From Streptomyces sp. WMMC500 (GTDB taxonomy: Bacteria; Actinomycetota; Actinomycetes; Streptomycetales; Streptomycetaceae), in NCBI RefSeq assembly GCF_027497195.1, contig NZ_CP114905.1:8550342-8614341 (forward strand): a stretch of 64,000 nucleotides of DNA, written 5' to 3'. The position numbers and the translations under genes are program-made. Of this stretch, positions 54,501 through 63,238 are shown piece after piece; the first letter of the stretch is position 1, and every line of letters begins with the position of its first letter. Under the pieces are notes generated by a model. The model saw nothing but the letters and a program-made list of their open reading frames with translations. It was not told the origin of the DNA and did not search any database.

Positions 54501-54713
54501 GGCCTCGTGAACGGTTTGTTCGAGGTGATGGCCACGGGCGGCTTTCCTCATGCTCTGTCAGAACCTGGATGAGGAGTGGGGCGCCGCGCTGGTCGAGTTG
54601 CGTGTAGCCCGGGTCGTTGATGTAGAAGGATCGACGCGGTCGTGGTGGGCGGTTGTTTTGGTGGGCTGGGGTTCGTCGGCGGTCTCGGCGAGCTGGTTGA
54701 CGAGCGTGGTCGG
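54500..54713 (-). pseudogene. istB: Decayed istB (IS21 helper ATPase) fragment 1
   Basis: Read on the minus strand across two frame changes, this gives IstB-like blocks in order: TTLVNQLAETADE, then YINDPGYTQLDQRGAPLLIQ (the Walker B region, usually IDDLGY with Gly-Ala-Leu-Leu-Phe-Gln), then VAITSNKPFTR. The N-terminal P-loop part is not recognisable. It is a non-functional IS21 relic. Its first part is repeated at 57950-58143. Confidence 0.6.
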
Positions 54714-54822
54714 GGGGGCCTGGGGTCCGGGTTTTGTGGTCTCGGTGTCCAGGGTGGTCGGCGGGTGGGGGCTTTTTGGTGCCGGAGTCGCTGATGGTGT
54801 CTGGGTGTGGGTCGTGCATGGT
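54697..54822 (+). repeat. Direct repeat A, copy 1 (partner at 58011-58143)
   Basis: About 120 bp shared with 58011-58143 in the same orientation. The shared stretch starts at GTTGACGAGCGTGGTCGGGG and runs past CCGGAGTCGCTGATGGTGT. It overlaps the istB relic on the opposite strand. Confidence 0.8.
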
Positions 54823-55002
54823 GGGTGGCTGCGGTGTTCGGCAGGCGTTGCCGTTCGTGGTGCCGGCGTCTCCTCGTCACGGGAGGTTTCCCCGGTCGCC
54901 CCGCGGCCCCCGGGGGCAGGTCGGGACAGGGTGGGGCCGGTTTCGCGGGCATGACCCTCCCGCGCCTGCGCGGCGGAGCCGACACCCGTGGACGAGTGGG
55001 GT
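54819..55002 (+). repeat. Inverted repeat B, copy 1 (partner 58732-58918)
   Basis: About 185 bp nearly identical to the reverse complement of 58732-58918, for example GCGTTGCCGTTCGTGGTGCC and CGCGCCTGCGCGGCGGAGCC. It does not look coding. With its partner it brackets the IS5-type transposase and phosphotransferase genes. Confidence 0.85.
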
Positions 55003-55238
55003 TGGGTGGGGGGTTTCCAGTGGTGACGGTTGACTGGCTGTGTGTGGGGGCGGGCGGGTGGGTGGGGGTTTGGGAGGCGCCTGGTTTGCTGGGTGGCGGT
55101 GTTCACGAGTTTTTGACAGCACCTGAGAGGTCGTTCTCTTTCCGAACCTCGTGTGAGGTCTTTGCTGGTCAGGCATGAAGTAGCTGCTGCTGCGGGAGTC
55201 TCGGCTCGTTGCCGGGTGAGATGTCGTGGAGGTGGCGG

Positions 55239-55754
55239 ATGCCGTCGATGCGGGCGGTTTTGGAAACGCGGCGGAAGGCCGCGGCCGCGGAGGTGAAGCA
55301 GCTCGAAGCCGAGTTGGAACGGGTGCGGGCGGCTCTGGCGGAGGCGGAAGAGGTGCACTGGTGCCGGGTGATCGGCCTGGAGCAGTATCTGGAGGCGCTG
55401 GCTGAGGAGGACGTGCCTGCCGACGTGGTCGGTGAGGGGTCGCGGAGGAAGCCGGTCGGTCCACGCCGGGCGGTGCCTCACCGGCGACAGGCGAGTGAAG
55501 TGGAGGAGTTGTCGCCGGACTATCAGGCGTTGATGGCTGCTGCGGCCGATGCGGGAGACGACGGGCTCGGTGCCCGGCGGGCGGCGGTGGTGCTGGGCTG
55601 GGACAGCGCGTCGGCCTCCCGTGTCGAGGGAGCCAGAGCACGGCTGAAGCGGCTGGTGGAACGAGGCTGGCTGGTCGAGAAGAAGGCGGGCAGATTCACG
55701 CTGCCCGCATCGGAGCAGGACCCTGGTGCCGGGCGGCCAGGCGGCGGCTCGTGA
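55239..55754 (+). CDS. Hypothetical coiled-coil protein with winged-helix-like C-terminus
   Basis: 171 residues. The N-terminal half is a charged coiled coil (AEVKQLEAELERVRAALAEA). The C-terminal half (GARRAAVVLGWDSASASRVE, GARARLKRLVERGWLVEK) looks like a winged helix. I do not recognise a named family. GGAGGTGG lies upstream of ATG 55239; ATG 55248 is an alternative. Its 3' end overlaps the convergent transposase gene by 59 bp, so it may have been truncated by, or carried with, the insertion sequence. Confidence 0.65.
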   Translation: MPSMRAVLETRRKAAAAEVKQLEAELERVRAALAEAEEVHWCRVIGLEQYLEALAEEDVPADVVGEGSRRKPVGPRRAVPHRRQASEVEELSPDYQALMAAAADAGDDGLGARRAAVVLGWDSASASRVEGARARLKRLVERGWLVEKKAGRFTLPASEQDPGAGRPGGGS

Positions 55755-56502
55755 GCATGGACATCGACCACAGAATGACGGCTTCGCTGGTGTCGGTGCG
55801 CCGCTCGTAGTCACGGACCAGACGCCGGCTGCGCAGGCACCAGGCGAACGACCGTTCCACGACCCAGCGGCGGGGCAGGGCCTTAAAGCCGCGGGCGGTG
55901 TCGCTGCGGCGGACGATGTCGAGTGCGATGCCGAGCTGTGTTGCACTCCAGTCGACGAGGTGGCCGGTGTAGCCGCCGTCGGCCCAGACCCGTGCCAGCC
56001 GCCCGAAGCGGTCCTGGGCCGCCGGCAGCAGAACGCGGGCGGCGTCCCGGTCGGTGGTCGACGCAGGCGTGACCAGCACCGCCAGCAGTAGCCCGAGCGT
56101 GTCGGTGAGCAGGTGCCGCTTGCGCCCGTTGACCTTCTTCCCGGCGTCGAAGCCGCGAGAGGTGAGAGCGACGGTGGCGTCCGCCTTCACCGACTGCGAG
56201 TCGATGACCCCCGCACTGGGCTCACGTTCACGTCCCTCGGCCTCGCGGGCAGCCTCACGCAGCCGGTCGTGCAACTCGGCCACGAGTCCCCCATCCCGCC
56301 AGCGGGCGAAGAAGGCGTAGACCCGAGGCCAGGGCGGGAAGTCCGACGGCATCGCCCGCCACTTGATGCCGTTGTCGACGAGGTAGCGGATCGCGTCGAG
56401 CATCTGTCGGTGACAGTAGCCCTCCGGCCGCCCGCCCCGGCCCGCCAGCCACCCGGGAACCGGCAGCAGATCCCGCACCAGAGCCCACTCGGCATCGCTC
56501 AT
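55696..56502 (-). mobile_element. IS5-family DDE transposase
   Basis: 268 residues, apparently intact. The N-terminal MSDAEWALVRDLLP and PPWPRVYAFFARW are typical of streptomycete IS5 transposases. The DDE triad is seen in VIDSQSVKAD (D), VWADGGYTG (D) and RWVVERSFAW (E). Terminal inverted repeats could not be delimited. Codon use is normal, unlike the G/T-skewed DNA on both sides. Confidence 0.92.
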
Positions 56503-56630
56503 GTCCGAGCCGTACCGCGGCCGGCGACCCGGCCGGTCGGCCGCATTCCCGAACCTGTGGGCGAGACAGTCACACCCAGGAGTGGACCAACTGGACCCGA
56601 CAACCGTGACCACGCGACACTTCGACAACA

Positions 56631-56681
56631 GGGCCTCTTGCTCCTCGCTGGACTCGACATCCGCGAGCTACCAAGAGGCCC
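56631..56681. repeat. 10-bp inverted repeat upstream of the transposase
   Basis: GGGCCTCTTG (56631-56640) and CAAGAGGCCC (56672-56681) form a perfect stem with a 31-nt loop. It is a candidate IS end structure or a hairpin limiting read-through into the transposase. Confidence 0.55.
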
Positions 56682-56873
56682 TTCTTCCATGCACCCCCAC
56701 CGGCAAACTCACCCGCACCAGGCCCCTGTTCGAACATCACCGACCACCCGAGCGGATAGAGAACAGCCAGTGAGTGCTTGACCATCTGATATCGAGTAGG
56801 TCGGGGAGGAAGGTGTGGGTCGTGCCGCTGAATGCAGGTGTGGGTGCCGCGGTCCAGATGATGGGGTGGCACG

Positions 56874-57836
56874 GTGGTCCATCACGAGGAGGCGGTGACT
56901 GTCCGGCCCCTGACGGTGGCTTGGGTGAGCCGTCACCTGGCGGCTGGTGAACGGATCGTCGGAATCGCGGCTCTGCACGGCGGCGCCACTGCCGTAATGC
57001 GGCGGCTGACCATCAGCACACGGGATGGCGGCTCCCGTGACCTGGTGCTGCGGGCCTTCGTCGACCCGTTCTTCGTGGAGCACGCCGAGGACTGGCTGAA
57101 CAGGGAGGCCGGCGCCCTGGCCCTGCTGACGGGGACGGGGGTGGCGGCTCCGGCGCTGGTCGCGGTTGATCCGGCCGCCGTGCATTGCGAGTATCCGTCG
57201 CTCCTGATGACACATCTGGCGGGTCGGATGGTCCTCACCGACGAGAAGGTGGACAGGCGTATTCCGCTGCTGGCCCGTCAACTCGTGGCGATCCACGCAC
57301 TGCGACCCGCCGAGCGGCCCCGGGCTTACGAGGCGTGGACGACCGCCGACACCGTCGTCGTCCCGGAGGGCGCCGACGCGGCGGTATGGGCCGCGGCGAT
57401 CGGCCTGATCCGCAAGCCCGCGCCGCCCTATGAGGGGCGGTTTTTGCACCGGGACTTCCACCCCGGCAACGTGCTGTTCGACGTACCGCGCGCAAGGCCG
57501 GCCAACGCCCGGATCACCGGCGTCATCGACTGGGCCCAGTCCTCCTGGGGCCCGGCGGATCTCGACGTAGCGCGCTGTTGCACCAACCTTGCGCTGCTGC
57601 ACGGCCCGGCCTGGGGTCTGCGGTTCGCCCAGGCGTATGAGGAGGCGGGTGGGGTGCTGGCCGCGGACGCGAGCGAGCGGCTGTACTGGCGGGTGCGGGA
57701 CGGGCTGGCGTTCTCACAAGACGTGCAGTTGGTGGCGCAGGCATGGCGCAAGGCAGGCAGGGAGGACCTGACGACGCGAGCCGTGGAGGAGCGGCTGGAT
57801 GCCTATGTCACCACCCTGATGGACGCGCCGCGCTGA
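56874..57836 (+). CDS. Aminoglycoside phosphotransferase (APH)-family kinase
   Basis: 320 residues of the APH/choline kinase fold. The catalytic loop is LHRDFHPGNVLF and the metal-binding Asp lies in GVIDWAQSSWGPADLDVAR. Members phosphorylate antibiotics or small metabolites; the substrate is unknown and resistance should not be assumed. It sits in the island with the IS5-type transposase. Start: GTG 56874 with GGGGTGG upstream; GTG 56895 is also in frame but only two bases from GAGGAGG. Confidence 0.87.
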   Translation: MVHHEEAVTVRPLTVAWVSRHLAAGERIVGIAALHGGATAVMRRLTISTRDGGSRDLVLRAFVDPFFVEHAEDWLNREAGALALLTGTGVAAPALVAVDPAAVHCEYPSLLMTHLAGRMVLTDEKVDRRIPLLARQLVAIHALRPAERPRAYEAWTTADTVVVPEGADAAVWAAAIGLIRKPAPPYEGRFLHRDFHPGNVLFDVPRARPANARITGVIDWAQSSWGPADLDVARCCTNLALLHGPAWGLRFAQAYEEAGGVLAADASERLYWRVRDGLAFSQDVQLVAQAWRKAGREDLTTRAVEERLDAYVTTLMDAPR

Positions 57837-57949
57837 GCCACGCCATGCCGGTGCGCGGGGCGGGGTGCCGTCCTATCTCGTGAGCAACCGCAGCGGTGAA
57901 GATCACCGACTGCTGCTGAAACTGATCGACAAACGCCGTCCCTCAAAGT

Positions 57950-58143
57950 GAACGAAGCCGGTCTCGGTCTGCTGGGTGTGCGCGAGCCGGTGGGAGTCGG
58001 TGCCGGTCTCGTTGACGAGCGTGGTCGGGGGTGTGTGGCGGGGCTGGGGTCCGGGTTTTGTGGTCTCGGTGTCCGGGGTGGTTGGCGGGTGGGGGCTTTG
58101 TGGTGCCGGAGTCGCTGATGGTGTTTGGGTGTGGGTCGTGCGT
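57950..58143 (-). pseudogene. istB: Decayed istB fragment 2, internally deleted; direct repeat A copy 2
   Basis: The minus strand reads TTLVNETGTDSHRLAHTQQ. TTLVN matches istB fragment 1, but it is fused directly to what looks like an IstB C-terminus (ETGTDSYRLAHT in relatives), with the middle of the gene missing. The DNA from 58011 to 58143 is about 120 bp of direct repeat with 54697-54822. Confidence 0.55.
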
Positions 58144-58282
58144 GGCGCTCCGGCTGGTGACGGAACACCGCCACCAGTCCAGCCCTACCCAGCCCTACCC
58201 AGCTCATCGGGGTGTGTGGCCGCCGAGGCGGCCGTGAACCCCGGACGGCCGGTGCGCTGACCGGAAGGCCCGGGCTGGCGGA

Positions 58283-58603
58283 TCATTCCTGCTCGGAGGC
58301 CGCGGCGAGGCGACGTCGGCAGAGGTCGGCAGCTGTCAGGTGGGGCCTGTGCAGCGCATCGCTGTAGAGCTGCATCTCACGAGCCGCCCGGTCCAAGTGC
58401 CGCCAAAAACCCAGAGGCAGATCATGACCATCACCCAGACCGACCAGACAATCAAAAGCAAGCCCCAGCTCATTGTGCTCCAGGAACTCCAACGCCGCCG
58501 AGAGATCAATGCCCGGCACAGACGTGAGACAGACCCGGGCAGCATCCAGGTGGCCGCGGGTCCGATCCCAGCCGGACCGTAGAGCATCACCATTATCAGT
58601 CAT
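58283..58603 (-). CDS. Hypothetical protein, 106 residues
   Basis: A small soluble helical protein (MTDNGDALRSGWDRTRGHLD; GIDLSAALEFLEHNELGLAF; FWRHLDRAAREMQLYSDALH). The acidic helical pattern recurs in streptomycetes as an uncharacterised protein. The ATG at 58603 gives the natural N-terminus. It lies between the istB relic and repeat B copy 2 and has normal composition, in contrast to the flanks. Confidence 0.72.
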   Translation of the reverse strand: MTDNGDALRSGWDRTRGHLDAARVCLTSVPGIDLSAALEFLEHNELGLAFDCLVGLGDGHDLPLGFWRHLDRAAREMQLYSDALHRPHLTAADLCRRRLAAASEQE

Positions 58604-58731
58604 GACGCCAAGTGTTACCCGCGCCCCCACCAAGGACACACGACTTCCAACCCTCCGGGATCCAACGCAAACCCCTCCTGCTGCGGATGCCGGCACGCTC
58701 CGGCTACCGGCTACCGGCCGTCACGCCTTCA

Positions 58732-58918
58732 AGCCCCACTCGTCCACGGGTGTCGGCTCCGCCGCGCAGGCGCGGGAGGGTCATGCCCGCGAAACCGGCC
58801 CTACCCTGTCCCGACCTGCCCCCGGGGGCCGCGGGGCGACCGGGGAAACCTCCCGTGACGAGGAGACGCCGGCACCACGAACGGCAACGCGTGCCGAGCA
58901 CCGCGGTCACCCACCCTG
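58732..58918 (-). repeat. Inverted repeat B, copy 2
   Basis: The reverse complement of 54819-55002, about 185 bp, with only scattered differences. With copy 1 it frames the 54.8-58.9 kb island. Confidence 0.85.
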
Positions 58919-59988
58919 GCCTTTACCCGCCTGTGGGGGTGGATGCGCTGACCGGCATGGTTCGCGGGGCTGGATGTGTCGTCGCCTGTCCGTGCCTGGT
59001 CGTGGTCGGTGTCGCCGGGTCAGGGGAAGGCGGTGGGCAGGTGGGGCATTGGTGTGGTGGTGGATGAGGTCGTGGTTCGGCGGGCCGGCTTCATCGGTGA
59101 GGCGGTGCGGGGGGTGGGGCGTGGGCTTGTTGTGTGCGTTGGCTGTCGGTGGTGTGTCGGGTGTGTCGTCTGCGGCTTCCACCCTCCCCCCGGGGGGTGT
59201 GGCTGTTGTGCTGCCCCGGGGTGCTCCTGGGTGGTGTTGCTGCGCCTGCTGTGCCCGCACTGTCCCCTCCGGGCCCCTGACACCCGGCGCCCGGCTCTCG
59301 GGCTCCGGGCCCGGGCCCTGACGCCTGGCCCTCGGCCTGGCCCCTTGACGTCTGGCCCTCGGCCCTCCTTGACGTCTGGTTCCTGACGCCTGGTTCCTGG
59401 TTCCTGGTTCTTGGGTTCTGGTTCCTGGCGGTGCTGCTGTAGTCCGGTGCGCTCCGTGTTCTGCTGTTTGAGGTCCCTGTTCGGTCGGGCTGTGGGTGGC
59501 AGCCGTGCTGGTGGACTGTTGTTGTGTGGTCCGGTGTCGGCGTGGTTCGGCGCCTGGGTCTGTGATGTCCTCGGCGCCGTGGAGGTCGTGTTCCCCCGGG
59601 GGGCCGGTGGTGGGGGTGGCGGGTGGGTCCTGCTGGTTTTCGCCGCCTGTGCCCGGCGGTGGGTTCTGGGTCTGGGTGTGGGTGTGGGTGTGGGTGTGGG
59701 TGTGGTTCGGTAGCCCTTAAGAACGCCTGCACGAAGGGAGTTCTGCTGCCGTGCCGGTGTTTCCCGGTGGTTCCGGTGTTTTCCCGGTCGTGTCGTGGCG
59801 CCGGTTTTGCTGCTGCTGTGGGTCTGTTCGGCGTTTTCTTGGGTGTGTGGGTTGGTGTTGTGGGTTGGTGTCGGTGTTGTTTGGGGAGGGGTTTTTGCCG
59901 GTGGTTTTCTGAATCCGGTCGGTGGTGTGTTCGGGGTGTTTTCCGGGTTCGTTGTGGGGGGTGTGGTGGTGGGGGGTGTGGGGTGGGG
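58919..59988. repeat. Low-complexity spacer with short tandem repeats
   Basis: About 1.07 kb with no supportable gene. From 59260 to 59440 there are degenerate TGACGTCTGGCCCTCGG and GGTTCCTG repeats; at 59674-59703 there are five copies of GGGTGT. Composition on the plus strand is G/T rich to the right of about 59000. Confidence 0.7.
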
Positions 59989-61026
59989 TTAGTTCCATTC
60001 GATGAGGGCGAAGCTGGTGGCCATGCCGCCGCCGAAGCCGGCGAGGAGGATGAGTTGGCCGGGGTGGAGGGTGTTTTGGCGGGCGGCGGTGTCGAGGGTG
60101 ATGGGGATGGAGGCGGCTCCGGTGTTGCCGTAGTGGGTGAGGGTGCGGTGCATGGTGGCGCGGGGCATGGCGAGGTCTTCGATCATGGAGTCGAGCATGA
60201 CGCCGTTGGCTTGGTGGGGGATGATGTGGCTGATGTCGGCGGGTTCGACGCCGGCTTCGTGGAGGAATTCTTTGATGAGTTGGGGGAGTTGTTCGACGAC
60301 GAAGCGGCGTACTTCTCGGCCGTCCATGGTGAAGTATTGGAGGTTGTTGTCGAGGGTGTCGTGGTTGTGGGGGTGTCGGCTGCCGCCTGCGGGGACTTCG
60401 ATGAGGTGGGAGAGGTCGCCGAAGGTGTGGAGTGCGACGTGGCGGAGGAGGGGGCCGTGGCGGGTGGTGCCCAGGACCATGGCGCCGGCGCCGTCGCCGA
60501 AGAGGACGACTGTTTTGCGGTCGGTGGGGTTGAGGATGCGTGAGTATATGTCGGCGCCGACGACGAGGGCGTAGCCGCCGCGTCGGAGGATGGCGCTGCC
60601 GACGGCGGAGAGGGCGAAGACGGTGCCGGAGCAGACGGCGTTGACGTCGAATGCGGCGGTGCCGGATGCGCCGAGGTTGCGTTGGACGTAGGCGGCGGTG
60701 GGGGGTTGGGGGCGGTCGGGGGTGGAGGTGGCGACGGCGATGACGGAGAGTTGTTCGGCGGTGATGCCTGCTGCTTGCATGGCGGCGCGTGCTGCGGTGG
60801 TGGCCAGGTCGGAGGTGGCTTGGTCGGGGGCGGCCCAGCGGCGTTCACGGATGGCGGTTTTGCGGGTGATCCAGTCGTCGTCGACGCCGGCGGGTGCGCC
60901 GACTTCGTCGTTGGTGACGATCCGGTCGGGCACGTAGGCGCCGGTGCCGAGGATTCTGACGTCGATGCTGGGGCTGATCCGGTCCGGCACGTCGGCGTCG
61001 ATATCGATGGGCCCGATGTCGGTCAT
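59989..61026 (-). CDS. nphT7: Acetoacetyl-CoA synthase, NphT7-like (KAS III fold)
   Basis: 345 residues very like NphT7, which condenses acetyl-CoA with malonyl-CoA to acetoacetyl-CoA for the mevalonate pathway. The triad is Cys in NAVCSGTVFAL, His in IPHQANGVM and Asn in HYGNTGAASIP. Near-signature stretches include GAPAGVDDDWITRKT and STPDRPQPPTAAYVQRNLGA. It has about 20 extra N-terminal residues before the usual VRILGTGAYVPDR. It is in the same orientation as the HMG-CoA synthase and reductase genes, but about 1 kb of spacer separates it from them. Codons are almost all C-ending with many CA-rich triplets. Confidence 0.95.
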   Translation of the reverse strand: MTDIGPIDIDADVPDRISPSIDVRILGTGAYVPDRIVTNDEVGAPAGVDDDWITRKTAIRERRWAAPDQATSDLATTAARAAMQAAGITAEQLSVIAVATSTPDRPQPPTAAYVQRNLGASGTAAFDVNAVCSGTVFALSAVGSAILRRGGYALVVGADIYSRILNPTDRKTVVLFGDGAGAMVLGTTRHGPLLRHVALHTFGDLSHLIEVPAGGSRHPHNHDTLDNNLQYFTMDGREVRRFVVEQLPQLIKEFLHEAGVEPADISHIIPHQANGVMLDSMIEDLAMPRATMHRTLTHYGNTGAASIPITLDTAARQNTLHPGQLILLAGFGGGMATSFALIEWN

Positions 61027-62066
61027 GCGTGCCCTCCCCTCGAGTGGTCTCGGATGACTGTCTGTTCCCTGCCCCGCCCAGTCCCGCCCCGCGCCCGTCC
61101 GGCCGGCTCGGCCTGGCCGGTGAGCGGCCGGGCCCGTGCACGGCCTGGGTGGTGCGCGGCCTGTCCCTGAGCGGCCCGGCCCGCGCGCGGTCCGGTGCGT
61201 GTGCGGCTTGGCCTTGTGCGCGGTCTTGCTGGTGCGTGGTCCGGCTGGTGTGCCGGTCCGGTTGGTGCGTGGCCTGGCCCGTCGGCCGGCCCGGCCTCGT
61301 ATGCCGGCCTGGCCCCGTGCGTGGTTCGGCTCGCGCGCCGGCCTGGTCCTTGCGCGGCCGGGCTGGTGCCCGGTGCCCGGTGCGTGGCCTGCGTGGCCTG
61401 CGTGGTGCGTGGGGTGGCTCGCGCGCCTGCCCGGTCTGGGCGGTGCGCGGCCGACTGGTGCGCTCTGGCGTGTGCGTGCTCCGGCTGGTGCGCCGGTTGG
61501 GTGGTGCGTTTTGCGTCCCGTCCCGTCGCGCCCCGCCCTGCCCCGCGGCCCCGGTCTGGGTCCGGTCTGTGCGTGGCCTGACTGGTGCGTGGTGCGTGGT
61601 GCGTGGTGCGTGGTGCGTGGTGCGTGGTGCGGTTCGTGCGCCGGCCCGGCTTTGTGTGCCGGTCTGGCTGGCTGGTGCGTTTTCCGTCCCGTCGCGCGCT
61701 GCGGCCCGGTCTGGGTCCGGTCGGTGCGTGGCCTGGCCTGGCGCTGGTCCGGCCTTGTGTGTGGCCTGGTGTGTGCGCCGGTCCGGCTGGTGCGGTCTGG
61801 CTGGTGTTGCCCGCCCGTCGGCCTGGCGGCCCGTGCGGTCTGGCTGGTGTCGCCCGTCTGCCTGCCGGCCCCGTCTGCCCGTCTGCCCGTCGGCCTGGTG
61901 GTCGTCGGCCTGTTGGTGTGGCTGGTGTGTTGCCTGGCCGTCGGTTCGTGTGGGCTGGTGCGCACGCCGGTCCGGCTGGTGCGTGCCGGTCTGGTTTGTG
62001 TGTTGTCTGTTCTGCTTGCCGGCCGGGTTTGTGGGCGGGTTTGTGGGCGGGTTTTGTGGGTGGGGT
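61027..62066. repeat. 1-kb low-complexity spacer inside the mevalonate cluster
   Basis: Degenerate GC- and G/T-rich sequence built from GGTGCGTGG/CCTGGCC-like words, including six copies of GGTGCGT at 61584-61625. No stop codons interrupt several frames, but the products are low-complexity (Arg/Thr/His/Pro or Val/Gly/Trp) and unlike any protein. No promoter or terminator is clear. Confidence 0.8.
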
Positions 62067-63236
62067 TTAGCGGGTTTCGTAGATGCGTTTGTGGTTGTTG
62101 ATTCCGGCTAGTCGGTAGGGGCCGGTGGTTTGGGTGGGGGTGGTGTGGTGGGTGCCGTCGGTGGGGAGGGTGTTTTCGTGGAGTTGGAGGTAGGTGGGGT
62201 AGTCGATGGTGGTGCGGCGGGTGATGGTGTGTTGGTTGGTGGTGGTGTGGAGGTGGTTGTGGTAGTCGGGGGTGGGGGTGGCGGCGAAGAATTCGGCGAC
62301 GCTGCCGGAGCCGTAGCTGAAGAGGCCGATGGGTTGGTTGGTGAGGTCGGGTGTGTGGTCGAGGAGTGCGGCGAGGCCGAGGTAGACGGAGGCGGTGTAG
62401 CTGTTGCCGATGACGTTGTTGTAGGTGGTGGTGGGGCCGATGGCTTGGGTGATGGTGTGGTGGTCGGTGTCGCGGTCGTTGTAGTTGAGTAGGTGGCGGT
62501 GTGCTTTGTAGGCCATTTTTGTGAATGGCTGGTGGTAGCAGAAGGCAGTGAAGTCGTCGAGGGTGTGGCCGCCTTGTTCGGTGTAGTCCTTCCAGGTGCC
62601 TTCGACGGCTTGGAGGTAGGCGTTGATGGATTCTTGTCCGTCGACGAGGGCGGTGTCGCGGTAGTTGGGTCGCCAGAAGTCCATGACGTCGGCGGTGTAG
62701 AGGCCGGAGGGGTCGTGGATGGTGAGCAGGGCGGGGTTGGCGGTGACGAGCATGGCGACGGCTGCGGCGCCTTGGGTTGCTTCGCCGGGGCTGTCGGCGT
62801 CGTATTTGGAGACGTCGCTGGCGATGACGAGGACGTGTTGGGTGGGGTCGCGGCGGATGAGGCCGAGGGCGAACTGGAGGGCGGCGGTGGCGCCGTAGCA
62901 GGCTTGTTTGAGTTCGACGACGCGGGTGGCGGAGGGGAGTTGGAGGAGGGAGTGGACGTAGACGCCGGCTGCTTTGGCCTGGTCGATGGATGATTCGGTG
63001 GCGAAGACGACGGTGCGGATGCGGTCGCTGCCGTGGCGGGCGATCAGGGGGGCGGCGGCGGTGGCGGCCATGGTGACGATGTCTTCGTCGGCGGCGGGGA
63101 TGCTCATGGATTCCTGGCCGATACCGGTGTGGTATTTGCCGATGTCGGTGCCGTTGTGGTCGGCGAGTGCGGTGTGGGGCAGGACGAACTCGGTGGTCGC
63201 GAACGACAGGTCGTGGATTCCGAGGTGGTGGGACAT
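62067..63236 (-). CDS. mvaS: Hydroxymethylglutaryl-CoA synthase
   Basis: 389 residues. The active Cys lies in LKQACYGATAAL, the general base Glu in FATESSIDQAKA, and His in YHQPFTKMAYKAH. It condenses acetoacetyl-CoA (from the NphT7-like enzyme) with acetyl-CoA to HMG-CoA. The ATG at 63236 starts two bases after the HMG-CoA reductase stop (TAGGCATG), so the two are coupled. The order reductase, synthase, NphT7 matches the mevalonate locus of Streptomyces sp. CL190. The C-terminal third is rich in His, Thr and Asn from CAC/ACC codons, reflecting the strand skew. Confidence 0.95.
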   Translation of the reverse strand: MSHHLGIHDLSFATTEFVLPHTALADHNGTDIGKYHTGIGQESMSIPAADEDIVTMAATAAAPLIARHGSDRIRTVVFATESSIDQAKAAGVYVHSLLQLPSATRVVELKQACYGATAALQFALGLIRRDPTQHVLVIASDVSKYDADSPGEATQGAAAVAMLVTANPALLTIHDPSGLYTADVMDFWRPNYRDTALVDGQESINAYLQAVEGTWKDYTEQGGHTLDDFTAFCYHQPFTKMAYKAHRHLLNYNDRDTDHHTITQAIGPTTTYNNVIGNSYTASVYLGLAALLDHTPDLTNQPIGLFSYGSGSVAEFFAATPTPDYHNHLHTTTNQHTITRRTTIDYPTYLQLHENTLPTDGTHHTTPTQTTGPYRLAGINNHKRIYETR

Positions 63237-63238
63237 GC

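Noticed and set aside
51645..54551. 968-codon minus-strand open frame rich in Pro/Thr/His (opposite the SARP gene)
   Set aside because: It is the antisense of the SARP gene and the 8-bp array; the frame is open only because the G/T-rich plus strand rarely forms stop codons on the complement.
56874..57836. Aminoglycoside resistance gene
   Set aside because: The kinase fold is clear, but substrate specificity cannot be read from sequence; many streptomycete APH-family proteins act on other metabolites.
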